Below, piece after piece: positions 46,484-55,205 of a stretch of 64,000 nt of DNA. The notes under the pieces were generated by a model. It saw nothing but the letters and a program-made list of their open reading frames with translations. It did no database searches and was not told where the DNA came from. The DNA is from Streptococcus sp. oral taxon 061. GTDB taxonomy: Bacteria > Bacillota > Bacilli > Lactobacillales > Streptococcaceae. The stretch spans positions 1,650,001-1,714,000 of the forward strand of contig NZ_CP058258.1 in NCBI RefSeq assembly GCF_013394695.1. The letters run 5' to 3'. Positions within the stretch are counted from its first letter, which is position 1. Every line of letters starts with the position of its first letter. The position numbers and the translations under genes were made by a program.

Positions 46484-48334
46484 TTAGTCAACATGTGTTG
46501 TTTCGTTAGCAAAGCTAATAATAGCTCTCTTCAACTCAGAACCCTGCATAGTACGGAACTCTTCAATCTTCTGATTGATTATTTCAAGAGGCATCACATT
46601 TACCTTACCAACAAAGATTTTGTCCATTACTTGATTGTCAACTAATTCAGTTGATACAAGTAACTCTTCATATAGTTTTTCACCTGGACGGATCCCTACT
46701 TCTACGATTGGAATTTCATTTTCAGTATGGCCACTGAGTAGAACCATTTTCTTAGCCAAGTCGTAAATGCGTACTGGTTTGCCCATATCAAGGATAAAGA
46801 CCTCCCCATCCTTGGCATAAGCGCCCGCATGAATCACCAAACGACTAGCTTCTGGAATAGTCATAAAGTAACGAGTCATTCGGAAGTCTGTCACCGTTAC
46901 AGGACCACCTTCAGCAATCTGACGTTCAAAAACAGGAATCACACTACCACGACTACCGAGTACGTTACCGAAACGCACCGCACAATAGGTTGATTGGCTA
47001 CGTTGGTTAAAACCTGTAACAATCAACTCAGCCACACGTTTAGTTGCTCCCATTACGTTTGGTGGATTAACGGCCTTATCTGTCGAAATCATGACCATTT
47101 TTGGAACTCGAGCAGCGTCAACTGCCTTAGCAACATTATAAGTTCCAAGGATGTTATTCTTGAAGGCTTCTTTTGGATTACGCTCCATCATCGGAACATG
47201 TTTATGGGCTGCAGCATGGTAAACAATAGCTGGTTCGTACTGCTCAAAAACTTGAAGCAAACGATCGTAATCTTGAATATCAGCAATGACAGGAACAAAA
47301 TCAATTTCCTGGAACTTGCGAATCAATTCATGGTAAATAAGATAAATAGAGTTTTCTCCATGACCGAGCAGAATGACACGTTCAGGATTGAAACGACTAA
47401 CCTGACGACAGATTTCTGAACCGATTGATCCTCCGGCACCGGTCACCAAGATGGTTTTACCAGTGATTTCAGAACCCAGACGTGATTCATCAAGCTGAAT
47501 CTCCTTACGTCCTAAAAGGTCTGTGATATCAATCTTCTGGAAACCACCTGCTTGAGGTTGGATGCCTTGCACAACTGACTCAATCATCGGCATCTTATAG
47601 CATTTTACACCGATATGGTTACACATTTGCAGGATTCGCTCATATTCAGATGGATCTAGTGACGGAATCGCAACGATAACTTTTTCAACTCTATAGCGTT
47701 TAGCCAATTCTGGTAGATCATCATAAGAACCCAAAACTGGGATTTTCCCAAGCTTTTGTCCTTTTTTCTTTTCATCATTATCCAAAATCCCAACCAGTTC
47801 AAGGTCACTAGTAGGATGTTGGTAGCTGTCCATAAAGAGCGCACCACCATCGCCTGCACCAATCAAGAAGGTACGACGGTGTTCTCCTTCGCCATTTCCC
47901 TTTCTACGTCTTGAGTAAATCAACTGCCAAGTGATACGAGGAAGTAGAATCAAGAAAGTTGTTAATAGGATAAAGAGTACGATAAAGCGGACAGAAAAGA
48001 GTGGCAAGAAAGCATAGCAGATCACATAAGAGAAGATACTACTGATAGTCACTCCGAAGAAAATCTTCATAAAATCTGTGATTTTGCTATATCTACTAAT
48101 ACTAGCATTCAGCCCCCAAAATCCAATCATAAGCTGGTAGAAAAGGAAGGTTAGGCCTGTGTAAATGACATAGTCTACCGGGGCTGGATTAATCAAGCCA
48201 TAAAATAGAATATAGGAAACAATAATTGATAAGACCATACTGGCAATATCAAAAAATCCCCAAAATATTTGTTTCTGTTGTTTATTTAATACTTCAACCA
48301 GATCAATTACGTAATCTGTTATTTTTTTATTCAT
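46484..48334 (-). CDS. CapD-like UDP-sugar 4,6-dehydratase/epimerase, membrane-bound
   Basis: Makes a modified UDP-sugar for surface polysaccharide or glycan. Seen: four membrane segments (about 25-130), a CoA-binding-like domain (about 148-265), then the SDR domain with VTGAGGSIGSEICRQ (about 291-305). The YxxxK of normal SDR enzymes is replaced by MGATK (Met and Lys) in TDKAVNPPNVMGATKR, as in the FlaA1/PglF/CapD group. 616 aa. It is followed upstream by a GT2 gene 77 nt away, a probable polysaccharide pair. Confidence 0.93.
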   Translation of the reverse strand: MNKKITDYVIDLVEVLNKQQKQIFWGFFDIASMVLSIIVSYILFYGLINPAPVDYVIYTGLTFLFYQLMIGFWGLNASISRYSKITDFMKIFFGVTISSIFSYVICYAFLPLFSVRFIVLFILLTTFLILLPRITWQLIYSRRRKGNGEGEHRRTFLIGAGDGGALFMDSYQHPTSDLELVGILDNDEKKKGQKLGKIPVLGSYDDLPELAKRYRVEKVIVAIPSLDPSEYERILQMCNHIGVKCYKMPMIESVVQGIQPQAGGFQKIDITDLLGRKEIQLDESRLGSEITGKTILVTGAGGSIGSEICRQVSRFNPERVILLGHGENSIYLIYHELIRKFQEIDFVPVIADIQDYDRLLQVFEQYEPAIVYHAAAHKHVPMMERNPKEAFKNNILGTYNVAKAVDAARVPKMVMISTDKAVNPPNVMGATKRVAELIVTGFNQRSQSTYCAVRFGNVLGSRGSVIPVFERQIAEGGPVTVTDFRMTRYFMTIPEASRLVIHAGAYAKDGEVFILDMGKPVRIYDLAKKMVLLSGHTENEIPIVEVGIRPGEKLYEELLVSTELVDNQVMDKIFVGKVNVMPLEIINQKIEEFRTMQGSELKRAIISFANETTHVD

Positions 48335-48411
48335 GTGAATGGTATCCTCCTACACAAAATCACATTTTCTAGTAATCTTCAGATAAATTTTTAAAATCCA
48401 ATTGGCTACAA

Positions 48412-49242
48412 TTACTTGCTTTTTCTTAGAAGTTTTAAAAATATAAACTGTCGTATAAAGCCTGGACAGAGGGCAACAACAACTTGGATTAAGACACTTT
48501 TCAGATATTCACCGTAAGAAATCTGTCCACGCTCGTGCATTCTCTTTCGTGCTTGGCGATAGAGTTTTAGATAGCGAAGGCCACCACGACGTTCAAACAT
48601 CCCTGCTCCCACTCGCACCTTACATAGAATCTGATCCACATTCCCAGTTCGAGCTCCTGCACTAATCATATTGAGCCAAAGGAGATCATCTTCCATATAG
48701 AGACCGTCTTCGTAGTTGCCAGCCTTTAGAACCATCTTTCTTTTGAACATAACAGTCATGTGATTAAAGGCACTTCTCATACGTTGGTAGGCAACGATAT
48801 CCTCATGCTTAATCGGCACACGACGGTAAGACACAATCTCATCTGGTTGGTCGATAAACTCTGCGATATGACCACCTAGCAGGTCCAAGTTTTCTTTTTC
48901 CATCAATTCAAACTGTTGTTCGAAACGGTCTTCGACAGCAATGTCATCTGTATCCATACGGGCAATAACGTCATATTGGCACTGTAAGACACCAAACTGA
49001 AGCGCCAAACCTAGACCACGATTTTGAACAAGCGGACAACGTTTGATTGGAATACTTGACTGTGCTTCCAATTTTCCCAAAACTTGATACAGTTCAGGTG
49101 TCAGTGGACCATCTTCGACGATTACCACTTCGCTAGGTTTGAGCGTTTGATGTAAGATACTCTCTACTGCCTCTTCTAGAAAGGCTGGATTTTCTTTAAC
49201 ATAGACTGACATCAATACGCTAAATTTACGATTTTCAGACAC
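48412..49242 (-). CDS. Family 2 glycosyltransferase
   Basis: Transfers a sugar from a nucleotide sugar; acceptor unknown. Seen: GT-A fold with SVLMSVYVKENPAFLEEAVE at the start, the VVIVEDG nucleotide site, and the DxD motif in ARMDTDDIA (about 93-101). 276 aa, C-terminus basic and weakly hydrophobic (IFLKLLRKSK), so membrane-associated. Upstream of and probably co-transcribed with the CapD-like gene. Confidence 0.93.
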   Translation of the reverse strand: MSENRKFSVLMSVYVKENPAFLEEAVESILHQTLKPSEVVIVEDGPLTPELYQVLGKLEAQSSIPIKRCPLVQNRGLGLALQFGVLQCQYDVIARMDTDDIAVEDRFEQQFELMEKENLDLLGGHIAEFIDQPDEIVSYRRVPIKHEDIVAYQRMRSAFNHMTVMFKRKMVLKAGNYEDGLYMEDDLLWLNMISAGARTGNVDQILCKVRVGAGMFERRGGLRYLKLYRQARKRMHERGQISYGEYLKSVLIQVVVALCPGFIRQFIFLKLLRKSK

Positions 49243-49396
49243 AGTACTTCTCCAATTTATAGATTTTCTTTCACTATTTTATCACAATTTTTCAGACTTT
49301 CCTATTTTTATTTGAATCCCAGAAAAAAACTAGTAAATCTATCAAACTTTTTTCAATGATTTTTCGCAGCTAAAAGACGGATTCCCTCACGCCATC

Positions 49397-49425
49397 TTGA
49401 CATCTATAGGAAAAAGCCTTAAAAT
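49397..49425 (+). promoter_or_regulatory. Promoter of the MFS transporter gene
   Basis: TTGACA, 17 nt, TAAAAT; consensus -35. The predicted start (about 49432) falls in the loop of the inverted repeat at 49423-49450. Confidence 0.7.
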
Positions 49426-49450
49426 AAGCTGTTATCAAAATCAGCTTATT
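49423..49450. promoter_or_regulatory. Inverted-repeat operator candidate at the MFS promoter
   Basis: AATAAGCTG-N10-CAGCTTATT, perfect 9-bp arms that overlap the -10 and straddle the predicted +1, ending right before the GAGG ribosome-binding site. Because the left arm is upstream of +1 it cannot be an RNA hairpin of this transcript; a repressor site is more likely. Confidence 0.55.
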
Positions 49451-49459
49451 GAGGTCCAC

Positions 49460-50626
49460 ATGAAAAAACGATCACTCTTTTTTATTCTAGGAATTATCTT
49501 AATTGGAGCGGTCTTAAGAGCTCCTTTTACGGCCTTACCGACTATTTTAGGAGATATTGCTCAAGGTTTAGGAGTTGAGGTCAGTTCACTTGGTGTTTTG
49601 ACGAGTCTTCCTCTCTTGATGTTCGCCCTTTTCTCCTCTTTTGCGACCCGTTTGGCTCAAAAAATTGGACTTGAGCACCTTTTCACCTATAGTCTTATCG
49701 TCTTGACCGTCGGTTCAGTGATTCGTATCTTCAATCTCCCTCTGCTCTATCTGGGAACCTTACTTATCGGAGCAAGTATCGCTATTTTCAACGTGCTTCT
49801 TCCTAGTGTCATTCAGGCAAACTACCCGCAAAAAATCAGTTTTCTGACAACACTTTATGTGACTTCTATGGGGATTGCAACTGCCCTCTCCTCTTACATC
49901 TCTGTCCCTATCACTCAAGCTACTTCTTGGAAAGGTTTAATCCTTTGTCTAAGCCTTCTCTGCTTGCTAACCTTCTTCATTTGGTTACCCAACCATGGGT
50001 ACAACCATTTTCTGGAAGGGCATGAGAAAAAACAAAAGAAAGAGAATATCTTAAAAAACAAGCAGGTTTGGGCTATCATGATTTTTTGCGGTCTCCAATC
50101 CTTACTCTTTTACACTAGTATGACCTGGTTACCTACCATGGCAATCAGTGCTGGTTTATCTCACACAGATGCCGGTCTTTTAGCTTCTATCTTTTCTCTG
50201 ACTAGTATCCCCTTCTCCATGACCATTCCAAGTCTAACGACTCGTTTGTCCAATCGTCACCGTCAAATCATGTTAACAATCGTCTCTCTGGCTGGAATGC
50301 TTGGAATTGCTATGCTTTTATACCCGAGCAACAGTTTCCTCTACTGGTTGGTGGCCCATCTCTTAATTGGTACTGCCTGTAGCGCACTTTTCCCCTATCT
50401 CATGGTTTGCTTCTCTATCAAAACAAGCTCACCTGAAAAGACGGCTCAATTGTCTGGACTTGCCCAGACCGGTGGCTACATTTTGGCAGCCATCGGCCCA
50501 GCCCTCTTTGGTTACAGTTTTAACTTTTTCCAATCTTGGGTCCCAGCCGTACTGGCTCTTCTAATTATTGATATCATTATCATTATTTCAGTCTTTATAG
50601 TGGACCGAGCGGATAAAATCCTTTAA
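49460..50626 (+). CDS. MFS transporter, CynX/NimT type
   Basis: Twelve-segment major facilitator protein; 388 aa. Seen: alternating hydrophobic helices from residue 5 on, with the family-like N-terminus MKKRSLFFILGIILIGAVLR and APFTALPTILGDIAQGLG, and a basic central loop (about 185-200). Related proteins carry cyanate or 2-nitroimidazole; the substrate here is not known. The start is the Met with GAGG 5 nt upstream; an upstream 21-codon extension spans the promoter and is not used. Confidence 0.9.
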   Translation: MKKRSLFFILGIILIGAVLRAPFTALPTILGDIAQGLGVEVSSLGVLTSLPLLMFALFSSFATRLAQKIGLEHLFTYSLIVLTVGSVIRIFNLPLLYLGTLLIGASIAIFNVLLPSVIQANYPQKISFLTTLYVTSMGIATALSSYISVPITQATSWKGLILCLSLLCLLTFFIWLPNHGYNHFLEGHEKKQKKENILKNKQVWAIMIFCGLQSLLFYTSMTWLPTMAISAGLSHTDAGLLASIFSLTSIPFSMTIPSLTTRLSNRHRQIMLTIVSLAGMLGIAMLLYPSNSFLYWLVAHLLIGTACSALFPYLMVCFSIKTSSPEKTAQLSGLAQTGGYILAAIGPALFGYSFNFFQSWVPAVLALLIIDIIIIISVFIVDRADKIL

Positions 50627-50661
50627 AAGGTTGAAATTCAACTCAACGAGAAATACTTTTC

Positions 50662-50690
50662 AAGTCAGACGGATGTCTGGCTTTTTCTTT
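50662..50690 (+). terminator. MFS gene terminator
   Basis: GTCAGAC-ggat-GTCTGGC then TTTTTC, a 7-bp stem with one G-T pair, about 35 nt after the stop codon. Confidence 0.75.
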
Positions 50691-50754
50691 TAAAAATGTT
50701 TGATAAGACTCTTCACAAGACTTCCCTGAATCCTAAACATGCTATAATATACCT

Positions 50755-51070
50755 ATGATGGAAACAACTATACAATTTATCTCTCAAAGAAGTCGAAACT
50801 CTCTCAATTGAAGGGGATTGTTTTGCCCCTAAAAACATCCATGTAGATTCCTCTAACTTTTTAAATGATATACCATAGTTACGCTATTTCAACTTTTTTA
50901 CTGGTATCCAAAAAAGTAAGGACGCAACTTCAATCATTAATCTGATAAAGCTAGAATATCTAACAATCAAACCTTCCAAGGAGGTTAAACTTTTGCATCA
51001 TAAAATCCTTCAATTACCAAAATTGAAGTATGGCTCAGTCATTGAGAAACCAGAAATCTATCTAAAATAA
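50755..51070 (+). pseudogene. Decayed gene for a leucine-rich protein
   Basis: After a TATAAT (50743-50748) and two ATGs, a frame shifted by one base reads WKQLYNLSLKEVETLSIEGD and so on to a TAG at 50876-50878, then continues in the same frame with LRYFNFFTGIQKSK...LIKLEYLTIKPSKEVKLLHHK...LQLPKLKYGSVIEKPEIYLK to TAA at 51070. One frameshift and one internal stop make it non-functional. The Leu spacing (LEYLTI, LPKLKYG) suggests a leucine-rich repeat protein similar in type to the next gene. Confidence 0.6.
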
Positions 51071-51174
51071 AATCTTAAAGAACTTTACTTGTTTTAACTC
51101 AATTACAAACAAGTATTTGTTTAAAAGTCTAAAAAGACTATTGAAAATGTAGTAACATTTAAGGAGAAATTTAT

Positions 51175-52671
51175 ATGCTAGCAAAAGCAGGGGACGTCTA
51201 TTGTGTTTACAATACCCATCTAAAAAAATACATAGCTTGCCAGATAACCAAGATCGAAGAGGGGGAGAAAAAGCCTCAGGCTGTCCTGCTGTCATTAGAC
51301 TGGTCAGGAGAAGAACCTCTTAGAGAAGAAGAACTATCTTCTTTGAAGCCACTCTATATAGATTTTATGTACTGGGAAAGAAACTTACATCTTAGTAATG
51401 TTGATATTCATGTACCGTCACATTATATTTTTATTGGTAATACAACACCATTAACAACTGAAAGCACAAACACATATGCTATGTTTTGGGGAAATGGTTA
51501 CGATATTTATAGGCAACTGAAATGGCAAGAAATACCAAAAGAAAAAAGAGATTTATTTAAGAAAGCAGATAAAAGCAAGGAAAAAGTTTCATTTGCAGGA
51601 AATGAGTATCGTATTTCTAAACACAATATCAATGACGAGTGGACGCCTTTTGAAGACGCATCAGAATTAAAAGTATTTCCTTGCTTATCTAAGTTGGCAT
51701 TAACTAAATGGCACAAAAATATATATGAATATTTGCAGTCGACTCCTTTTATTACAGAACTAGTTCTTGAAAAGCATGGACAAACAAAACTGGATTTTTC
51801 TAAGACATCCATACATCGACTTTCCATTGATTTGACAGGTGTAGAGGAACTTATATTGAATGATGATCTGGAGGAGCTACTCTTATTAGGAGACATGAGC
51901 GACAATTGTCAGATACTTGTAAAGGATCATGGAGCCAGCTTACGATTACAACTTGATCGTTCTCTGCCTAAGGTACTGGGATTAAAGGATTTGGGAGCCA
52001 TCCATTGTTCTAACATCCTTGAAATAGACTTTGCACAAATCTTGAATAACTATCCAAATCTTAGGGAATTAAGATTGTGGGGGAAACCTGGTCATATTCT
52101 TAATTTCCATAAATTATCAGAGTTCAAAGAGTTAGTCAATTTTTCAACTGTTGATTTGTTTGGCTTTACTGCAGAGGATATTCCCAAACCAGAAGATTTA
52201 CCTCGATTAAGCATGTTTTGGATGAGCAGCTTACCAGAAGAGGCCGCTAAAGTGGCCAAAAAATATTATAAAAAACAGCAGGACAAGGGACTGAATCTTT
52301 GGATAACAAAACCGAGAAAAGCTGAATGGCTAGCCCAAAACCTAGACAATCCATTTCGCTCATGGGATGGTCAAGAGAATATTTCAACCGCAAACGCAAA
52401 AAAAGCAGCCTCTCTATATAGAAAGACTAGAGCAAGCCTTATAAAGCTTCTAGAAAACCCCAATGAGAACACTATGACAAACGTAGAAGTTCTCATAAGA
52501 GAATATACTCAAGGTTTCAATAAAATGGACAAACGTAACTGTTTTATTGAAACAATCGAGAGAGAGGATATCTATAGTGCTCTAGTTGAGATCTTAGATT
52601 TACTACCTGAAGATTTAGGGATGGACAAAGAAAAATTTATAGAAATCTTTGATGAGCTAAAAGATTTTTAA
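51175..52671 (+). CDS. Leucine-rich protein with immunity-like N-terminal domain, unknown
   Basis: 498 aa, soluble, no signal peptide. Seen: an N-terminal domain (about 1-80, AGDVYCVYNTHLKKYIACQI) that resembles the Imm26-type fold of polymorphic-toxin immunity proteins; a central leucine-rich region (about 170-350, for example LRLWGK, LPRLSMFWMSSLP, VEELILNDDLEELLLLGDM); and a C-terminal helical region with an LL-x-E-x-F signature. AAGGAG precedes the ATG. The role is unknown; an immunity or target-binding protein is possible by analogy only. AT-rich and next to a decayed relative, so probably acquired DNA. Confidence 0.75.
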   Translation: MLAKAGDVYCVYNTHLKKYIACQITKIEEGEKKPQAVLLSLDWSGEEPLREEELSSLKPLYIDFMYWERNLHLSNVDIHVPSHYIFIGNTTPLTTESTNTYAMFWGNGYDIYRQLKWQEIPKEKRDLFKKADKSKEKVSFAGNEYRISKHNINDEWTPFEDASELKVFPCLSKLALTKWHKNIYEYLQSTPFITELVLEKHGQTKLDFSKTSIHRLSIDLTGVEELILNDDLEELLLLGDMSDNCQILVKDHGASLRLQLDRSLPKVLGLKDLGAIHCSNILEIDFAQILNNYPNLRELRLWGKPGHILNFHKLSEFKELVNFSTVDLFGFTAEDIPKPEDLPRLSMFWMSSLPEEAAKVAKKYYKKQQDKGLNLWITKPRKAEWLAQNLDNPFRSWDGQENISTANAKKAASLYRKTRASLIKLLENPNENTMTNVEVLIREYTQGFNKMDKRNCFIETIEREDIYSALVEILDLLPEDLGMDKEKFIEIFDELKDF

Positions 52672-52712
52672 ATGAGAAATCTTTCTAGTTCATTCTTGAA
52701 ACGGAGATTATC

Positions 52713-53138
52713 ATGACTAACTTTATACAAACTATCACAGTCGAAAATCGGCAGGTCGACAAAGAAAATTACTTTACAATTGGCTACTCTCCTGAGATAG
52801 AAAAATCTTTACTGTGTGTTTATATTTCTTGGATTGCTGGTTATGAACGCTATTACCAGTTAGATGATGGAGATTTGGCTCTCTTTGAAAGCAAACGAGA
52901 AGCATTTCTCAAAAAATATGAAAAAGAAATCAAGGCTTATCGGACTGAAAGATTGATTGGTTCTGGGGCTCTGAGGGATTACAATTTTAGTTCTTTGCCT
53001 GAGAATATCCTAAAAAACTTGGATAGCTATCCTCCATTTAACGGATATGTCTATCAAAACGGCATCCTCTGTGCCAAAATCAAGATTGAAGACAAGTATT
53101 TTTATCTTCCGCCCATTTATGATGAGGATTACAGATAA
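52713..53138 (+). CDS. Hypothetical protein, 141 aa
   Basis: Not recognised. MTNFIQTITVENRQVDKENY onward; a Tyr/Glu-rich acidic protein with no membrane segment or signal. ACGGAG lies 8 nt upstream. It follows the leucine-rich gene by 41 nt and is likely co-transcribed. The small acidic character and partner fit an immunity protein, but nothing confirms that. Confidence 0.65.
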   Translation: MTNFIQTITVENRQVDKENYFTIGYSPEIEKSLLCVYISWIAGYERYYQLDDGDLALFESKREAFLKKYEKEIKAYRTERLIGSGALRDYNFSSLPENILKNLDSYPPFNGYVYQNGILCAKIKIEDKYFYLPPIYDEDYR

Positions 53139-53198
53139 GCATTGCCTCAAAGTAATGCAAAACAGCCTCCAATCTTCTAGTTTTTACTAGGAGATTTT

Positions 53199-53292
53199 TA
53201 TATATAAAAATTTTACACATATTACTTGACAGGGCTTTCATTTAGATGTATGATGTATGTGTAGAATAATTATATATAAAATTTTTACATAC
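53199..53292. promoter_or_regulatory. Repeat-flanked operator region of the PadR operon
   Basis: Nearly identical 22-bp A/T repeats, TATATATAAAA...TTTTACACAT at 53199-53220 and TATATATAAAA...TTTTACATAC at 53271-53292, flank the promoter on both sides. Inside, ACACATA and TATGTGT form an inverted repeat and ATGTATGATGTATGT repeats ATGT units, the half-site type known for PadR proteins. Autoregulation by the PadR product is likely. Confidence 0.6.
53226..53254 (+). promoter_or_regulatory. PadR operon promoter
   Basis: TTGACA, 17 nt, TATGAT, between the operator repeats; transcription should start near 53261, leaving about 50 nt of leader with AAGGAGG before the PadR ATG. Confidence 0.8.
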
Positions 53293-53310
53293 TAAAAAAG
53301 GAGGTGCCCC

Positions 53311-53637
53311 ATGTATTTTCCAACATCATCGGCCTTGATTGAATTTCTCATCTTGGCCATTCTAGAACAAGGGGATTCCTATGGTTATGAAATTAGCCAA
53401 ACCATTAAACTCATCGCCAAAATCAAGGAATCTACTCTCTACCCCATCTTGAAAAAACTGGAGACCAACCGCTATCTGACTACATACTCTCGCGAATACC
53501 AAGGTCGGATGCGCAAGTACTACTCCTTGACAGAAATTGGAGAGGAGCAACTATTTGTCCTTCGAGAAGAATGGACACTCTATACTGACACTATCAACGG
53601 CATCATAGAAGGGAGCATTCGCCATGACAAGAACTGA
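53311..53637 (+). CDS. PadR-family transcriptional regulator
   Basis: Winged-helix repressor, 108 aa: FLILAILEQGDSYGYEISQT for the helix-turn-helix start, ESTLYPILKKLETNRYLTTY for the recognition helix and wing, RMRKYYSLTEIGEEQL for the wing end, and a C-terminal dimer helix. First gene of an operon with the HAAS and DUF4097 genes; it overlaps the next gene by 14 nt. PadR proteins often control membrane-stress or multidrug genes. Confidence 0.94.
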   Translation: MYFPTSSALIEFLILAILEQGDSYGYEISQTIKLIAKIKESTLYPILKKLETNRYLTTYSREYQGRMRKYYSLTEIGEEQLFVLREEWTLYTDTINGIIEGSIRHDKN

Positions 53638-54217
53638 ATATTTGAATCAGCTTGAAGCCTATCTGATGAAGCTTCCTCAAGCTGATCGCATCGAAGCCAT
53701 GGATTACTTCAAAGAACTCTTTGATGATGCTGGTCCTGAAGGCGAGGAAGACCTAATAGCTAGCCTGGGAAGTCCAAAAGAAGCTGCCCATGATGTCCTG
53801 ACTACACTTCTTGATAAAAAAATCAACGAAGAAAATTCCAATAAGAACAACCGTCAGGTTTTACAAATCGCAATCATCGCACTTCTGGCTGCACCTATTG
53901 GGATTCCAGTCGGGATTGGTCTTCTCATGGCTATCATCGGGATTTTTATCGCTGCGGTTAGTGTACTTTTAGCCTTCTTTGCTGTATCAGCAGCTGGACT
54001 AATCCTAGGAGGCGTTCTCCTATTTGAAAGCTTCTACGTCCTGGCTGAATCTACATCTGCTTTTGTGCTGATTTTTGGTGGAGGTTTACTAGCTATCGGG
54101 GCTTCGTCTCTAGTCTTACTAGCGACTTCCTATGTAGCACGTTTCTTTGGATTACTAATCCTTCGACTTATTCAGTGGATTCTTAATAGAGGAAAGAGAG
54201 GTGAAAGTCATGCGTAA
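53624..54217 (+). CDS. HAAS-domain (DUF1700) membrane protein
   Basis: 197 aa. Seen: N-terminal HAAS domain (about 1-65: RTEYLNQLEAYLMKLPQADR, DYFKELFDDAGPEGEEDLIA) followed by hydrophobic segments (about 85-185). HAAS domains accompany PadR regulators and are thought to act as membrane-linked sensors. GGGAG precedes the ATG inside the PadR gene, and its end overlaps the DUF4097 gene by 8 nt. Confidence 0.92.
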   Translation: MTRTEYLNQLEAYLMKLPQADRIEAMDYFKELFDDAGPEGEEDLIASLGSPKEAAHDVLTTLLDKKINEENSNKNNRQVLQIAIIALLAAPIGIPVGIGLLMAIIGIFIAAVSVLLAFFAVSAAGLILGGVLLFESFYVLAESTSAFVLIFGGGLLAIGASSLVLLATSYVARFFGLLILRLIQWILNRGKRGESHA

Positions 54218-55118
54218 ATTAACAAAAGGATTTCTTATCTTTGGTGTTGTTACTAGTATCATTGGTTTTGCCATGATAATCATCGGCATCCAAACCGATG
54301 GTGTCAGAAGCCTCCTAGCAATGTCTCAAAATCCAGTCTTTGAAAGCCGAATGGAAGAGCTCGTTTTTGATAAAGATATTGAAAATCTAAACATCTCACT
54401 AACAGAACATTCGCTCGTCATTACGGAGTCAAACGATGATAAGATCCACCTCCAGTATCACCCGACCATCTCTGAAAAAGAGAACCTTCAACACTCTATC
54501 AAAGAGAAAAGTCTTGAAATAACTGATACTAAATCAACTACACGTCGCTCTATAGGTTCTAGTATCGAAGGTATCCTCTTTATCGCAAGCGGAATTTCTA
54601 GCCGCAATGATGAAATCGTACTCTCATTACCAAGAGGAAAGGACTTAAAAAATCTTACAGCTCAGGTTGACCATCGTATCCTTTCAATTTCCAATGCAAA
54701 AATCAACAATGCCAAGATTCTGTCAAATGGCTTTCTTCTTCGTATCACTGATAGCGAGATTAAAAATAGCCAACTGACTACAACTGGAATTGTCAATGTA
54801 TTTGAAACCAGTCTAACAGATAGCCGCATCCAAGCAGATCATGAACATATCGAGGCAGACGATATCCAAGTGCATGGTCGAGTGGAATTCGAGGCAAGAA
54901 AAGATATCTCATTCGAGTTATCTCAAAAGGAACTTGATCGAATCAATGTTGAGTTTTCTGCTGAACATGGTGATATCTATCGTTGGCATCGAGACAGACG
55001 TGACATACCTACGGGAGGTAGTAAAGGTGAAGCATTAGCTAACCCTTACAAAACAGAAAAAAAAGATACGCAAGATCTCCTCGTCGCAAAATCGAATCAA
55101 AGTATCTATTTCCCATAA
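54210..55118 (+). CDS. DUF4097 family beta-helix protein, membrane-anchored
   Basis: 302 aa: N-terminal membrane segment (about 7-28, FLIFGVVTSIIGFAMIIIGI), then a beta-rich region (about 55-265) with repetitive sequence of the DUF4097/DUF4098 putative adhesin type (ISLTEHSLVITESNDDKIHL, LTAQVDHRILSISNAKINNA). The ATG at 54210 has GAGAGGTG 7 nt upstream and is preferred to the GTG three codons earlier. Third gene of the PadR operon; likely an extracytoplasmic envelope protein. Confidence 0.9.
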   Translation: MRKLTKGFLIFGVVTSIIGFAMIIIGIQTDGVRSLLAMSQNPVFESRMEELVFDKDIENLNISLTEHSLVITESNDDKIHLQYHPTISEKENLQHSIKEKSLEITDTKSTTRRSIGSSIEGILFIASGISSRNDEIVLSLPRGKDLKNLTAQVDHRILSISNAKINNAKILSNGFLLRITDSEIKNSQLTTTGIVNVFETSLTDSRIQADHEHIEADDIQVHGRVEFEARKDISFELSQKELDRINVEFSAEHGDIYRWHRDRRDIPTGGSKGEALANPYKTEKKDTQDLLVAKSNQSIYFP

Positions 55119-55205
55119 TAAGGTCGCATGCTTTCTTATAGAAATCATGAATAAAGACAACTAGTAGTTACTACTCAAAAATTAATCAAAAAAGGGAGGT
55201 CTATT

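Noticed and set aside
51062..51295. 77-codon minus-strand frame across the start of the leucine-rich gene
   Set aside because: Antisense to a supported gene, without a ribosome-binding site; judged chance.
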